The notes: a model not told the origin generated them from the sequence alone. Numbered from the stretch's first letter, positions 15,647-23,398 are shown. The stretch: DNA of 29,525 nucleotides from JBCDAP01 sp038747915 (GCA_038747915.1 JBCDJJ010000042.1:1-29525); one strand, 5' to 3'. Translations and numbers: made by a program.

Positions 15647-16632
15647 GCGCCTCCCCGCGAGTGCTCGTGCTCGCCGGTGGGCCCGATGGCGAGCGTGATG
15701 TGTCGATCGAGGGCGGCGCCACCGTCGCCGCAGCCCTCCGCGACGCGGGCTTCACCGTCGAGCACCGCGTCATCGATCGACCAACCGTCGACGAACTGGG
15801 CGCGATGATCACATCGTGCAGCACCGACGTCGTGGTCCCGCTGCTCCACGGCCCCTGGGGCGAGGGCGGCGTGCTCCAGGCGATGCTCCAGTCGCTCGGC
15901 ATCCCCTTCGTCGGCTCCCAGGAGGCGGGCGCCCACCTGGCGATGGACAAGCGCGCCACCAAACGCGTCGCCCGCGCCGTCGTGCCGGACATCATCACCG
16001 TGCTCGACGACCTCGCCGTCGAATGGGAAGCGCTCGGAATGCACCCCGGGCTCGCCACCGGCGCACCGCCGGTCGTCGTCAAGCCAAACGCCGACGGCTC
16101 CTCCCTCGGCGTCACGATCTGCCCCGACGAGTCCGCGCTCGCCCTTGCTCTCACCGAGGCGCACCGGGCGGATCAGGATGTCATCGTCGAGCCCATGATC
16201 TGTGGCCGAGAGATCACGGTCCCCCTGCTCGAGCACGCCGGCACCGGATGGACGTCACTGCCGATCTGCGAGGTCGAGCCATCAGCCGGCGTGTACGACC
16301 ACGAGGCCAAGTACCACCGCGACGACACGCGCTACACCGTGCACCCACCTTTGCCCGACGGCGTCGCGCACGCTGTCGAGCGGGCGACCCTCGCCATCGC
16401 CGAGCGGCTCGGCCTCCGCCACCTATGCCGGGCCGATTACATCATCGAGACCGATCACCACGGGCCCACCGAGCCGCCACGGGCGGTCTTCCTCGAGATC
16501 AACACCATGCCGGGCTTCACCGCCCACTCCTTCTTCCCCATGACCGCCGCCGCCGCGGGAATCCCGCTCCCAGCGCTGTGCGCGCACCTCGTGCATCTGG
16601 CAATGGCGGACACACCCGCCCCCGGCCGATAG
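15643..16632 (+). CDS. ddl: D-alanine--D-alanine ligase
   Basis: This 329-residue ATP-grasp enzyme joins two D-alanines for the peptidoglycan precursor. Motifs are the N-terminal VLAGGPDGERDVSIEGG (9-25), HGPWGEGG (69-76), PFVGSQ (88-93), the ATP-binding KPNADGSSLGV (147-157), EPMICGREITV (183-193), YDHEAKYH (218-225) and the metal and D-Ala site FLEINTMPGFTAHSFFP (283-299). Length fits the family. The ATG overlaps the murB stop (ATGA). The TAG stop at 16630-16632 forms the first bases of a possible promoter hexamer for the next gene. All three mur/ddl genes share very high GC3, so nothing suggests recent transfer. Confidence 0.95.
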   Translation: MSASPRVLVLAGGPDGERDVSIEGGATVAAALRDAGFTVEHRVIDRPTVDELGAMITSCSTDVVVPLLHGPWGEGGVLQAMLQSLGIPFVGSQEAGAHLAMDKRATKRVARAVVPDIITVLDDLAVEWEALGMHPGLATGAPPVVVKPNADGSSLGVTICPDESALALALTEAHRADQDVIVEPMICGREITVPLLEHAGTGWTSLPICEVEPSAGVYDHEAKYHRDDTRYTVHPPLPDGVAHAVERATLAIAERLGLRHLCRADYIIETDHHGPTEPPRAVFLEINTMPGFTAHSFFPMTAAAAGIPLPALCAHLVHLAMADTPAPGR

Positions 16633-16635
16633 GCT
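16630..16635 (+). promoter_or_regulatory. TAGGCT -10-like hexamer, leaderless position (ftsQ-like)
   Basis: TAGGCT starts on the ddl stop codon and ends 5 nt before ATG 16641. It could drive a separate leaderless transcript inside the cluster. The intervening CAGGT also gives a weak AGG ribosome match, so coupled translation is an alternative. Confidence 0.4.
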
Positions 16636-16640
16636 CAGGT

Positions 16641-17630
16641 ATGCCACCCAAGAAGCGAAAGAGCTCGAGCAAGCCCGGATCCACCCGCGCCAAGCGCGTC
16701 GCCGGCACCGCGAGCACCGGTGGCTCCCGCCTCCGCGCAGCGGCCAACGGCGCACGCACCGGCCTCACCGTGCTCTGGCGGTCCGCCACCGCGCTGCTCT
16801 TCGTCGCGATCGTCATCGGTTGGCTGCTCGGCCGCGGCCCGCTCGAGCGTGCGGTCGCCTCGGTCCGCGGCGGCGCGCCCGAGGTACACATCGACTGGGT
16901 CGGCGCACCCGGCACCGGCGATGTCAACATCGATCAACTCCCGATGACCATCGACACGATGGTGCGCGCCGAGCTCGAGCAGATCGTCGGCGACGACCCG
17001 TTCGACCGAGCCGCGCTCCACCGGGCACGCGATCGCCTCCTCGACACCGGCTGGTTCGCCGAGGTCGGCGAGATCCGTCGCGTGGCCGGCAACCGTGTCC
17101 TCGTGAGCGGTGTGGTCGCTCGTCGAGAGGCCGCGGTCCTCGTCCAGTCGCGCGCGCACGGCCGCGGCGAGCACGTGATCGATCGCTTCGGCGTCCCGCT
17201 CGAACTCCCCGCCGATGTCTCCCCGCCGCCCGAGCTCTTCCGCGTGTTCAACCCCACGATGATGCCCAAGACGATCACGATGGGCGGCCGGTCCCGCATC
17301 GATCGGCGTGAAGCGTGGCGTGGCGCCGACGTCGAGGCCGCGCTCGACCTGCTGGCCTTCATCGATCAGGAAGCGGGATACTCGATCCAGGGTGTGGACC
17401 TCTCGGCGTACTCATCCCGTGGCGAGCTTCGGCTCATCACCGACCGCGGCGGCGCGCTCGTGTGGGGCGGTCCGGTCGGGTCCGCCCACGCGGGCGAGGT
17501 GAGCGACGAGCGGAAGCTGGCCCACCTGCGGTTGGTCCTCGCAGAGGGCGACCGGCTCGACCGCCCCGGCGAGCTGATCGAATTGTTCCGCGAAGTGGTC
17601 CAGGTCGTGCGCACACCGCGTCGGCCGTGA
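16641..17630 (+). CDS. ftsQ: FtsQ-like division protein (single-pass, extracytoplasmic domain)
   Basis: This 329-residue protein has the FtsQ/DivIB layout: a very basic cytoplasmic N-terminus (MPPKKRKSSSKPG and on), one transmembrane helix (about 44-63, TVLWRSATALLFVAIVIGWL) and a large periplasmic part. Within it, DPFDRAALHRARDRLLDTGW and the following VRREAAVLV-like strand region resemble the POTRA-to-beta transition of FtsQ, where a short helix precedes the Trp and an Arg-rich strand. Sequence likeness is weak; the call rests mainly on topology and on position right after murC-murB-ddl, where ftsQ stands in the classical dcw cluster. FtsQ links division proteins FtsB/FtsL with FtsA/FtsZ, yet neither ftsA nor ftsZ follows here. 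An uncharacterised membrane scaffold is the alternative. Confidence 0.6.
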   Translation: MPPKKRKSSSKPGSTRAKRVAGTASTGGSRLRAAANGARTGLTVLWRSATALLFVAIVIGWLLGRGPLERAVASVRGGAPEVHIDWVGAPGTGDVNIDQLPMTIDTMVRAELEQIVGDDPFDRAALHRARDRLLDTGWFAEVGEIRRVAGNRVLVSGVVARREAAVLVQSRAHGRGEHVIDRFGVPLELPADVSPPPELFRVFNPTMMPKTITMGGRSRIDRREAWRGADVEAALDLLAFIDQEAGYSIQGVDLSAYSSRGELRLITDRGGALVWGGPVGSAHAGEVSDERKLAHLRLVLAEGDRLDRPGELIELFREVVQVVRTPRRP

Positions 17631-17638
17631 GCCCGCCC

Positions 17639-17644
17639 TACGCT
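17639..17644 (+). promoter_or_regulatory. TACGCT -10-like hexamer, leaderless position
   Basis: TACGCT ends 5 nt before ATG 17650. It is identical in sequence to the hexamer in front of the HEAT lipoprotein gene at 1915. No Shine-Dalgarno sequence is present between it and the start codon. Confidence 0.5.
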
Positions 17645-17649
17645 TGATC

Positions 17650-18426
17650 ATGGCGGAGTCGCAGGGCGAGCGCGCGGGGGAGTATCGCATCGGGCCGTTC
17701 GTGTTCGCGCCGGGGTGGGGCTCCTCGTCCGAGGATCGGTGGTCCCACCGCCGCGGCGAGCCGCGGCTCTTCGGCCTGTTCTGGGTCATGTTCGTGATCG
17801 CGTCGGTCTCCGCCACGCTCCTCGCGGTGCGCGGCGCCGGCGGCCCAACCGTCGAGCGGTACGAGTTCGCGGTGCTCGGCCTGCTCGAGGCCCTCGTCGC
17901 GGGCGTGTGCGTTTTGTGGCCGATGGTCCGGCTGAGCCAGGCCCGACCCGCTGGGTCGGTCAAGGCGTGCGCCGCCGATGTCGCGGTGATGTCGATCCCC
18001 ATCCTCGCGGTGCTGCTCCCGGTACCGCTGTTCACTCAGTGGCCGATCACGGTGATCGCCGCGACGGGCACCGTGCTCGGTGCGTGGATGATCGGCGTGT
18101 CCGGCGTGCTCGCGTGGGCTCTGCGCTCGAGTTCGCCCGGCGATCGACTCGCCGCGATGCTCGTGCTCGGGCTCGCGGTGTGCGCCGCGCCGCTCGTCGG
18201 TCTCGCGCTCCCCGCCGAAGCGGGCACCGCGTGGCCCGATGCCGTGGCCGCACAGGTCTGGGTCTGGTGCTCGCCCTTCACCGCGATGTGGGCGCTCACC
18301 CGTTCGCCCGGCAACCTCGTGCCGGTCGTCGATGTGGGAGGGTGGATCATCGCGTGCTGGCCCGCGATCCCGGGCGCCGCGCTGCTCTTCGGCGCGATGC
18401 TGATCCGCCCACGGGACCGGGCATAG
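17650..18426 (+). CDS. Multi-pass membrane protein of unknown function
   Basis: This 258-residue protein has a hydrophilic N-terminus with GPFVFAPGWG and a conserved-looking Trp/Arg segment, then about six hydrophobic helices (starting at LFGLFWVMFVIASVSATLLA, and including VMSIPILAVLLPVPLF, VIAATGTVLGAWMIGVSG and PGAALLFGAMLI). No catalytic or transporter signature is recognisable. It follows the FtsQ-like gene by 19 bp and precedes greA on the same strand; its own hexamer suggests separate transcription. Topology alone would fit a Yip1-like or small integral membrane protein, but that is speculation. The TTG at 17644 is a possible alternative start; ATG 17650 fits the hexamer spacing better. 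The TAG stop contributes to the greA promoter hexamer. Confidence 0.7.
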   Translation: MAESQGERAGEYRIGPFVFAPGWGSSSEDRWSHRRGEPRLFGLFWVMFVIASVSATLLAVRGAGGPTVERYEFAVLGLLEALVAGVCVLWPMVRLSQARPAGSVKACAADVAVMSIPILAVLLPVPLFTQWPITVIAATGTVLGAWMIGVSGVLAWALRSSSPGDRLAAMLVLGLAVCAAPLVGLALPAEAGTAWPDAVAAQVWVWCSPFTAMWALTRSPGNLVPVVDVGGWIIACWPAIPGAALLFGAMLIRPRDRA

Positions 18427-18429
18427 ACT
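18424..18429 (+). promoter_or_regulatory. TAGACT -10-like hexamer for greA
   Basis: TAGACT overlaps the TAG stop of the membrane-protein gene and stands 58 nt before the greA ATG. It would give a leader of about 50 nt ending in the GGAGAA ribosome site, contrasting with the leaderless genes. No -35 match is evident. Confidence 0.35.
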
Positions 18430-18487
18430 CCCGATCCCCCTGTGCCCGCACCGGTCGACGTGCCGGCCGATCGATCCGGAGAACGCC

Positions 18488-18952
18488 ATGGATTTCATCA
18501 CCGCCGAAGAACGCACGCAGCTCGCCCAACGCCTGGAGGAGCTCAAGTCGCAGCGTCCGGTGATCACCCAGCGCATCGCCGAGGCCCGCGAGCTCGGCGA
18601 CCTCAAGGAGAACGCCGAGTACCACGCCGCCCGCGAGGACCAAGGGCTGTGCGAAGCCGAGATCCGCCGCATCGAAGAACGGCTCTCCTCGGCCAAGACC
18701 GTCGACAAGGGCACACTGCCCGACGATGTCGTGTTCGTCGGTGCCACGGTCAAGCTCAAGGACCTCTCCGACGGCGAGGAAGAACTCTTCCGCCTGGTCG
18801 GCGAGCCGAGCGGCACCGACACCGGCGACATCACCGAGGTCACCGCCTCGAGCCCGATGGGCGAGGCCATGATGAAGGCCCGCGTGGGCGAGGTGATCAA
18901 GGTTGATGCGCCGCGCGGGGCGATCGAGTTCGAGGTGGTGGAGATCGTGTGA
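18488..18952 (+). CDS. greA: Transcription elongation factor GreA
   Basis: This 154-residue protein rescues backtracked RNA polymerase by stimulating cleavage of the nascent RNA through the secondary channel. The N-terminal antiparallel coiled coil runs from about 1 to 75, with the tip motif GDLKENAEYHAAREDQ carrying the acidic pair (D and E) that helps coordinate the active-site magnesium. The C-terminal FKBP-like domain shows GATVKLKDLSDGEEELFRLV, SSPMGEAMMKARVGEVIKV and the final EFEVVEIV. Length fits GreA (about 158). ATG 18488 has GGAG at 7 nt. It is the most conventional gene of this stretch, with a leader and ribosome site. Confidence 0.96.
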   Translation: MDFITAEERTQLAQRLEELKSQRPVITQRIAEARELGDLKENAEYHAAREDQGLCEAEIRRIEERLSSAKTVDKGTLPDDVVFVGATVKLKDLSDGEEELFRLVGEPSGTDTGDITEVTASSPMGEAMMKARVGEVIKVDAPRGAIEFEVVEIV

Positions 18953-18956
18953 GGCC

Positions 18957-18962
18957 TAGAAT
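18957..18962 (+). promoter_or_regulatory. TAGAAT -10-like hexamer, leaderless position (Uma2)
   Basis: TAGAAT is the best -10 match of the set (five of six to TATAAT) and ends 5 nt before GTG 18968. It starts 5 bp after the greA stop, so the promoter lies wholly in the 15-bp gap between the genes. Confidence 0.5.
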
Positions 18963-18967
18963 CGAGC

Positions 18968-19612
18968 GTGAGCATCGCTGACCCACAGCACGTGAGCGCC
19001 CGCTGGCATGCTCGCCAGAACGGCGAGCATGATGTCGCTCCTGTGCCCCGTCGGTGGACGCGCGAGGAGTATCACGCCCTCGGAGAAGCCGGGCTGATTC
19101 CAGAGGATGAGCGAGTCGAGCTTATCGAGGGAGAGATTCTCAAAATGACGCCCATCGGCAGCCCACACGACGGGAATAACCGTTGGCTGACGATGTTCTT
19201 CGCACCAAAGCTCGAAGGCCGCGCGATCGTGTCGGTCCAGGGCGTGCTTGGTATCGAAGACGACAGCGAGCCCGAGCCAGACTTCGTGCTCCTCAAGCCG
19301 CGAGATGATTACTACCGCAGGTCTCACGCGACTGCTGCGGATGCGTTGCTCGTCATCGAGGTCGCGCAGCCCTCGCGATCATTCGACCTGGGCCGAAAGG
19401 CCCGGCTGTATGCGCGAGGCGGCGTCCCCGAGTACTGGGTCGTCGACATGCTCGAGCAACGCCTCGTCCGACACCTCGGCCCCCTCGTGAGCGCAGAGTG
19501 GTCGAGCATCAAACGCTTTGGGCCCGAAGAGTCACTCGCACCACAAGCCTTCCCCGATGTCGTTGTCGAGCTCAAGCATCTCCTCGAGCCGCTCGACGAA
19601 GGCACGGTGTGA
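18968..19612 (+). CDS. Uma2-family (DUF820) PD-(D/E)XK nuclease-like protein
   Basis: This 214-residue protein has the family signatures: RRWTREEYHALGEAGLIPED followed by ERVELIEGEI (29-57), EPEPDFVLLKP (101-111), LLVIEVAQPSRSFDLGRKAR (127-146) and YARGGVPEYWVVD (148-160). The likely nuclease core is D105, E131 and a Lys near 144. The family is abundant in cyanobacteria and planctomycetes; members are structurally restriction-endonuclease-like, but their biological role is largely unknown. Some relatives accompany transposons. The GTG at 18968 is chosen because it follows TAGAAT at 5 nt and gives a normal family length. Its stop overlaps the start of the VWA gene by four bases, so the two are translationally coupled. 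Composition is slightly less GC-rich than greA. Confidence 0.85.
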   Translation: MSIADPQHVSARWHARQNGEHDVAPVPRRWTREEYHALGEAGLIPEDERVELIEGEILKMTPIGSPHDGNNRWLTMFFAPKLEGRAIVSVQGVLGIEDDSEPEPDFVLLKPRDDYYRRSHATAADALLVIEVAQPSRSFDLGRKARLYARGGVPEYWVVDMLEQRLVRHLGPLVSAEWSSIKRFGPEESLAPQAFPDVVVELKHLLEPLDEGTV

Positions 19613-20823
19613 AGTACACCTACTCCGAGTTCGACAATGAGGGCGACGGCCGATTCCTCTCGCCCGACGACCTGTTCCCCCACCAGGGCTTCGTCGACTT
19701 CCTCCTTGAGTACGGCGAGCAGGGCCTCGACGCCCTCGAGCACCACCCCGACGAGCAGATCCAACGCCTGCTCGACGAGATGAAACAGGCCGGCCTGCTC
19801 GAAGAAGATGGCCAGGGCAACCTCCGCCCCACACCACGCCTTGTCCGCGGCGTCGAGCACCGCTCCTTCCTCGAGATCTTCCAGGAGCTCAAGGCCGGCG
19901 TGAAAGACGGCCACGACACCCCCGAGTCCGGTCCACGCGGCGAGCGGAGCGAGGGCACCAAGCCTTACCAGTTCGGCGACCCCGTGAGCGAGCTCGACAT
20001 GAACGCCACGATGCGCAACGCCATCCGTCGCGTGGCTGCGGCGCGAGCCGAGAGCCGAGGCACCACCCAAGGGGCCAACGCCGCCGAATCCCTCTTCCCG
20101 CTTCAACTGAGCGAGCGCGACTTCGAGCTCTTCAACCTCGAGTCCACCACCGACACCGCCCTGTGCATCCTGATCGACCTCTCGGGCTCGATGATGCGCT
20201 ACGGCCGCCACATCGCCGCCAAGAAGGTCGCCCTCGGCATGGCCGCCATGGTCCGCCGCATGTTCCCGCAGGACACCATCGATTACATCGGCTTCGCGTC
20301 GATCGCTGAGAAGCTCACCGAGGCCGACCTCCCGATGGTCATGCCCAAGCCCATCACCACGCGCGAGTGGGAGGTCCGCGTCCGGTGCCCGCTCGACCAG
20401 GCGTCCGAGACGCACCCGCACTTCACCAACCTCCACCACGGCCTGCGCATGGCCCGCCAGGTCCTCCGCCGGCGCGGTGCTGCCAACAAACAGCTCTTTA
20501 TTATCACCGACGGCTCGCCCACTGCGCACCTCACCGAAGGCAAAGCCGGCCCCGCCAATCCCATCCTCAACCTCATCTACCCGCCGAGCGATACCTCAGC
20601 GGAGGCCACGCTCAACGAGGCCTACCGCGCCGCCAACGACGGCATTCGCTTCTCTAGCTTCGCTCTTATCGAGGAATACTGGGGCATGGACTGGGTCGGC
20701 TTCGTCGACCAGATGACCCGCCTCACTCGCGGCTCCGCCTTCTACTGCACCGCTCAAGACCTCTCCGCCACCATCATGGAGAGCTACCTAAGCGGCAAAC
20801 GCACGAAAAAGCCCATCGGGTAA
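19609..20823 (+). CDS. VWA-domain protein with complete MIDAS
   Basis: This 404-residue cytoplasmic protein begins at a GTG overlapping the Uma2 stop (GTGA). The N-terminal half (1-180) is helical and charged, with YQFGDPVSELDMNATMRNAI (120-139) typical of VWA proteins related to CoxE/YehP. The C-terminal von Willebrand A domain has a full metal-ion-dependent adhesion site: DLSGS (190-194), T273 in HPHFTNLHHGL and D301 in FIITDGSPTA. Such proteins usually act with a MoxR-type AAA ATPase as metal-insertion or remodelling pairs, but no AAA partner is next to it, only the Uma2 gene. No signal peptide or transmembrane segment is seen. The client is unknown. It is convergent with the small secreted-protein gene across a palindromic repeat. 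Confidence 0.85.
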   Translation: MKYTYSEFDNEGDGRFLSPDDLFPHQGFVDFLLEYGEQGLDALEHHPDEQIQRLLDEMKQAGLLEEDGQGNLRPTPRLVRGVEHRSFLEIFQELKAGVKDGHDTPESGPRGERSEGTKPYQFGDPVSELDMNATMRNAIRRVAAARAESRGTTQGANAAESLFPLQLSERDFELFNLESTTDTALCILIDLSGSMMRYGRHIAAKKVALGMAAMVRRMFPQDTIDYIGFASIAEKLTEADLPMVMPKPITTREWEVRVRCPLDQASETHPHFTNLHHGLRMARQVLRRRGAANKQLFIITDGSPTAHLTEGKAGPANPILNLIYPPSDTSAEATLNEAYRAANDGIRFSSFALIEEYWGMDWVGFVDQMTRLTRGSAFYCTAQDLSATIMESYLSGKRTKKPIG

Positions 20824-20848
20824 CCAAAGCCCACCGGTCAATCAACGA

Positions 20849-20878
20849 CGGTGGTGGGTGCGTCCCACTCCCACGAAC
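20849..20878. repeat. Single unit of the GGTGGTGGG intergenic palindrome
   Basis: CGGTGGTGGGTGCGTCCCAC followed by TCCCACGAAC is another copy of the unit at 3831 and 23427, with changes in the stem. It lies 26 bp after the VWA stop in a 183-bp gap between convergent genes. A diverged right half may follow (CCGGGACCCACCGCGGAGG near 20897). The rest of the gap shows nothing else. Confidence 0.65.
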
Positions 20879-21006
20879 ATCGGCCACAACACAGCCGGGA
20901 CCCACCGCGGAGGAGCCGGCCGCCGGGTACGAGATGCCGGGTGCCGCGGAGACGGCCCAGCCTTCTCCACGAGAACGCCCGCCATCGCACTCCACGCCCG
21001 CCGCGC

Positions 21007-21375
21007 TCAGAACTGCATATTCCGACTCGACAGATCCGTCTCCCGCACCGTCCCGTCCGGCAGCACATAGTGCAGCAGGCCGTTCATCCCAGGCAGCGCC
21101 AGATACCCGTCCGCGGGGATCTGGAGCGGCTCACGCGGGATCGAGAACCGCGTGTCGATCTCCACGATCCCAGCCCGCACGAGCGGCGTCAGCACCGCCC
21201 ACCCATCCGTCGTCGGCACGAGCAGACCCGCGTCCGGATGCACCGCGTACCGGCTGGCTGCGGTGTACGCCGTATCGGCCTCCGCGCGCGACGGCCCGAT
21301 CACACCAACAGCACCGATCGCGACGAGCGCAACCGCGACCACCGTGAGCAATGAGAGAAAACGTGACTGTGGCAT
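21007..21375 (-). CDS. Small secreted or membrane-anchored protein, unknown function
   Basis: This 122-residue protein has an N-terminal hydrophobic segment FLSLLTVVAVALVAIGAVGV (6-25) followed by SRAEADTAY, either a cleaved signal peptide or a single anchor. The exported part (about 90 residues) has beta-rich sequence such as GLLVPTTDGWAVLTPLVRAG and GYLALPGMNGLLHYVLPDGT. I recognise no family. The ATG at 21375 is well supported by GAGGAG 9 nt upstream. It diverges from the FMN reductase gene, with 63 bp between start codons, and converges on the VWA gene. Confidence 0.7.
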   Translation of the reverse strand: MPQSRFLSLLTVVAVALVAIGAVGVIGPSRAEADTAYTAASRYAVHPDAGLLVPTTDGWAVLTPLVRAGIVEIDTRFSIPREPLQIPADGYLALPGMNGLLHYVLPDGTVRETDLSSRNMQF

Positions 21376-21406
21376 AGCAATGAACTCCTCAAGACCCACA
21401 CCTCGG

Positions 21407-21412
21407 TAGTAT
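21407..21412 (+). promoter_or_regulatory. TAGTAT -10-like hexamer with strong downstream SD
   Basis: TAGTAT precedes the FMN reductase ATG (21439) by 26 nt. The leader carries AAAGGAGG at 21426-21433, an almost ideal Shine-Dalgarno sequence 5 nt from the ATG. The opposite strand reads TACTAC at nearly the same place and could serve the divergent small-protein gene. Confidence 0.45.
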
Positions 21413-21438
21413 CGCCCGCTCGCACAAAGGAGGCATCG

Positions 21439-22014
21439 ATGACGAAGATTCTGATGTTCGCAGGCTCGACTCGACAGGGATCCTGGAACCGGCGTGTGGC
21501 CGAGGCCGCCGCCCAGGGCGCCGAGGCCGCCGGCGCCGAGGTCACCCGGCTCGATCTGACCCAGTACCCGCTCCCTATCTTCGATGAGGACCTCGAGACC
21601 CGCGGCTTCCCCGACAACGCCGCCGAGCTCAAACGCATCTTCAAAGACCACGACGGCCTGCTCATCGGGTGCCCGGAGTACAACAGCTCGATCACCCCGC
21701 TCCTCAAGAACGTGATCGACTGGGTGAGCCGCCCCACCGGCGACGCCGCACCCCTCGAAGCCTTCGACGGCAAGGTCGCCGGCCTGGTCGCTGCATCCTC
21801 CGGCGGCCTCGGCGGGCTCCGCGGCCTCTTCCACGTCCGAGACATCCTGCAGAACATCCGCGTCATCGTCATGCCCAAGATGGCCGCGGTCGGCAAGGTC
21901 CACGAGAAGTGCGACGACACCGGCGCCGTCACCGACGCGTCCACGCGCGACCAGCTGCACGGCGTCGGCGCCGAGGTCGCCCACGCGGCAACCCAGCTCC
22001 GTCGTCCGGCCTAG
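21439..22014 (+). CDS. NADPH-dependent FMN reductase (flavodoxin-like fold)
   Basis: This 191-residue protein belongs to the NADPH-dependent FMN reductase / azoreductase-quinone reductase family. Landmarks are the phosphate-binding loop AGSTRQGSWNRRVA (8-21) after strand KILMF, LPIFDEDLE (45-53), the FMN-contact motif GCPEYNSSITPLLKNVIDWV (77-96) and the second flavin loop AASSGGLGGLRG (118-129). These enzymes reduce FMN, quinones or xenobiotics in the cytoplasm with NAD(P)H. The ribosome site AAAGGAGG is the strongest in the window, suggesting efficient translation. The NDH-2 gene follows after 40 bp on the same strand, with its own possible promoter on the TAG stop; together they may form a small quinone and flavin redox unit. 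Confidence 0.92.
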   Translation: MTKILMFAGSTRQGSWNRRVAEAAAQGAEAAGAEVTRLDLTQYPLPIFDEDLETRGFPDNAAELKRIFKDHDGLLIGCPEYNSSITPLLKNVIDWVSRPTGDAAPLEAFDGKVAGLVAASSGGLGGLRGLFHVRDILQNIRVIVMPKMAAVGKVHEKCDDTGAVTDASTRDQLHGVGAEVAHAATQLRRPA

Positions 22015-22017
22015 TCT
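22012..22017 (+). promoter_or_regulatory. TAGTCT -10-like hexamer before the NDH-2 gene
   Basis: TAGTCT starts on the stop codon of the FMN reductase gene and lies 37 nt before ATG 22055. The implied leader includes AGGAG at 22043-22047. The gene may also be read through from the reductase. Confidence 0.35.
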
Positions 22018-22054
22018 CAAAGCACACCCGGTCGACACCGACAGGAGCCGCACC

Positions 22055-23398
22055 ATGACCGATACCGCCCAAACGACCGTCGCGATCGTGGGGGGCGGGT
22101 TCGGTGGCCTGGCCGCGGCGCGAGCCCTCAAGGGCGCCGACGCCCGCGTGGCGGTGATCGATCGCCAGAACCACCACGTCTTTCAGCCGCTGCTCTACCA
22201 GGTCGCGACCGCCTCCCTCTCACCCGCCGACATCGGCGCCCCCATCCGCGCCACCCTCCGCGATTCAGCGGACTGCGATGTCGTCCTCGCCGAGGTCGCC
22301 GGCATCGACCTCGACAAACGCCAACTCATCTTCACCCAGGGCACCGCGCAGTACGACTACCTCGTCCTCGCCGCCGGCGTCCGCACCGACTACTTCGGCC
22401 ACGACGACTGGGCCGCCGCCGCCCCCGGCCTCAAGTCGCTCTCCGATGCGACCGACATCCGCCGCCGCCTCCTCCTCGCCTTCGAATCCGCCGAGCACGA
22501 GGGCGACGATACCGCGCGCGAAGCCGCGCTCACCTTCGCCATCGTGGGCGGCGGACCCACCGGCGTGGAACTCGCCGGCGCGATCAAAGAGATCGCCAGC
22601 CAGACGCTCCCGCGCGAGTACCGCAACGTCGATACCTCCACCGCCCGCGTCATCCTCATCGAGGGCGGCGCACGCCTCCTGAGTTCGTTCCCCGAGGGCC
22701 TGAGCGATCGTGCCAAACGCGACCTCGAGCGGCTCGGCGTCGAAGTCGTCCTCAACTCGCGCGTCACCGACATCCGCCCCGACGGCCTCGTCGTCGGTGA
22801 TGCCTTCATCGGCGCACAAAATGTCTTCTGGGCCGCCGGCGTGCGCGGCAACCCCATCGGCCGGAGCCTCGGCGCGCCGCTCGACCGAGCCGGCCGTGTC
22901 ATCGTCGAGCACGACCTAAGCGTGCCCGGCCACCCCGAGGTCTTCGTCATCGGCGACATGGCGTCGTTCACCCCCGAGGGCGCGGGGCACGCCCTGCCCG
23001 GCGTCGCCCAGGTCGCCATGCAGATGGGTGCGCACGCGGGCCGCACCATCCGCGACGAGCTCGCCGGCCGCCCACGCACCGAGCGCGAGACCTTCCGCTA
23101 CAACGACAAGGGCTCGATGGCCATCATCGGGAAGAACCGCGCCATCGCCGCGGTCGGTCGCGCGCGATTCACCGGCTTCGTCGCCTGGGTGCTCTGGGCC
23201 GGCGTCCACATCGCCTTCCTCGTCGGCTTTCGAAGCCGTCTCCGCGTCCTCTTCAGTTGGTTCTGGAAGTGGGTCCGCAACACCCATGACGCCCGCCTCA
23301 TCATCGGCAACGCCGAAGCCAAGATCGCCCGACCACAAGGGCCCGGCTTCGTGCCGTTCGACCCCGCACCGTCGACCACCGACACCCAAGTGCCGTGA
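22055..23398 (+). CDS. Type II NADH:quinone oxidoreductase (NDH-2)
   Basis: This 447-residue flavoprotein would pass electrons from NADH to membrane quinone without pumping protons. It shows the FAD dinucleotide fold AIVGGGFGGLAAARAL (10-25), the NDH-2 stretch HHVFQPLLYQVATASLSPAD (40-59), the ATG-like DYLVLAAGVRTDYFGHDDW, the NADH-binding fold FAIVGGGPTGVELAGAIKEI (161-180), the second FAD contact VFVIGDMASF and the quinone-site motif AQVAMQMGAHAG. The C-terminal part (FTGFVAWVLWAGVHIAFLVG and FSWFWKW) is hydrophobic and amphipathic, consistent with peripheral membrane attachment. Length is normal for the family. AGGAG stands 7 nt before the ATG. It is convergent with the FAD reductase gene across a composite repeat. 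Confidence 0.94.
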   Translation: MTDTAQTTVAIVGGGFGGLAAARALKGADARVAVIDRQNHHVFQPLLYQVATASLSPADIGAPIRATLRDSADCDVVLAEVAGIDLDKRQLIFTQGTAQYDYLVLAAGVRTDYFGHDDWAAAAPGLKSLSDATDIRRRLLLAFESAEHEGDDTAREAALTFAIVGGGPTGVELAGAIKEIASQTLPREYRNVDTSTARVILIEGGARLLSSFPEGLSDRAKRDLERLGVEVVLNSRVTDIRPDGLVVGDAFIGAQNVFWAAGVRGNPIGRSLGAPLDRAGRVIVEHDLSVPGHPEVFVIGDMASFTPEGAGHALPGVAQVAMQMGAHAGRTIRDELAGRPRTERETFRYNDKGSMAIIGKNRAIAAVGRARFTGFVAWVLWAGVHIAFLVGFRSRLRVLFSWFWKWVRNTHDARLIIGNAEAKIARPQGPGFVPFDPAPSTTDTQVP

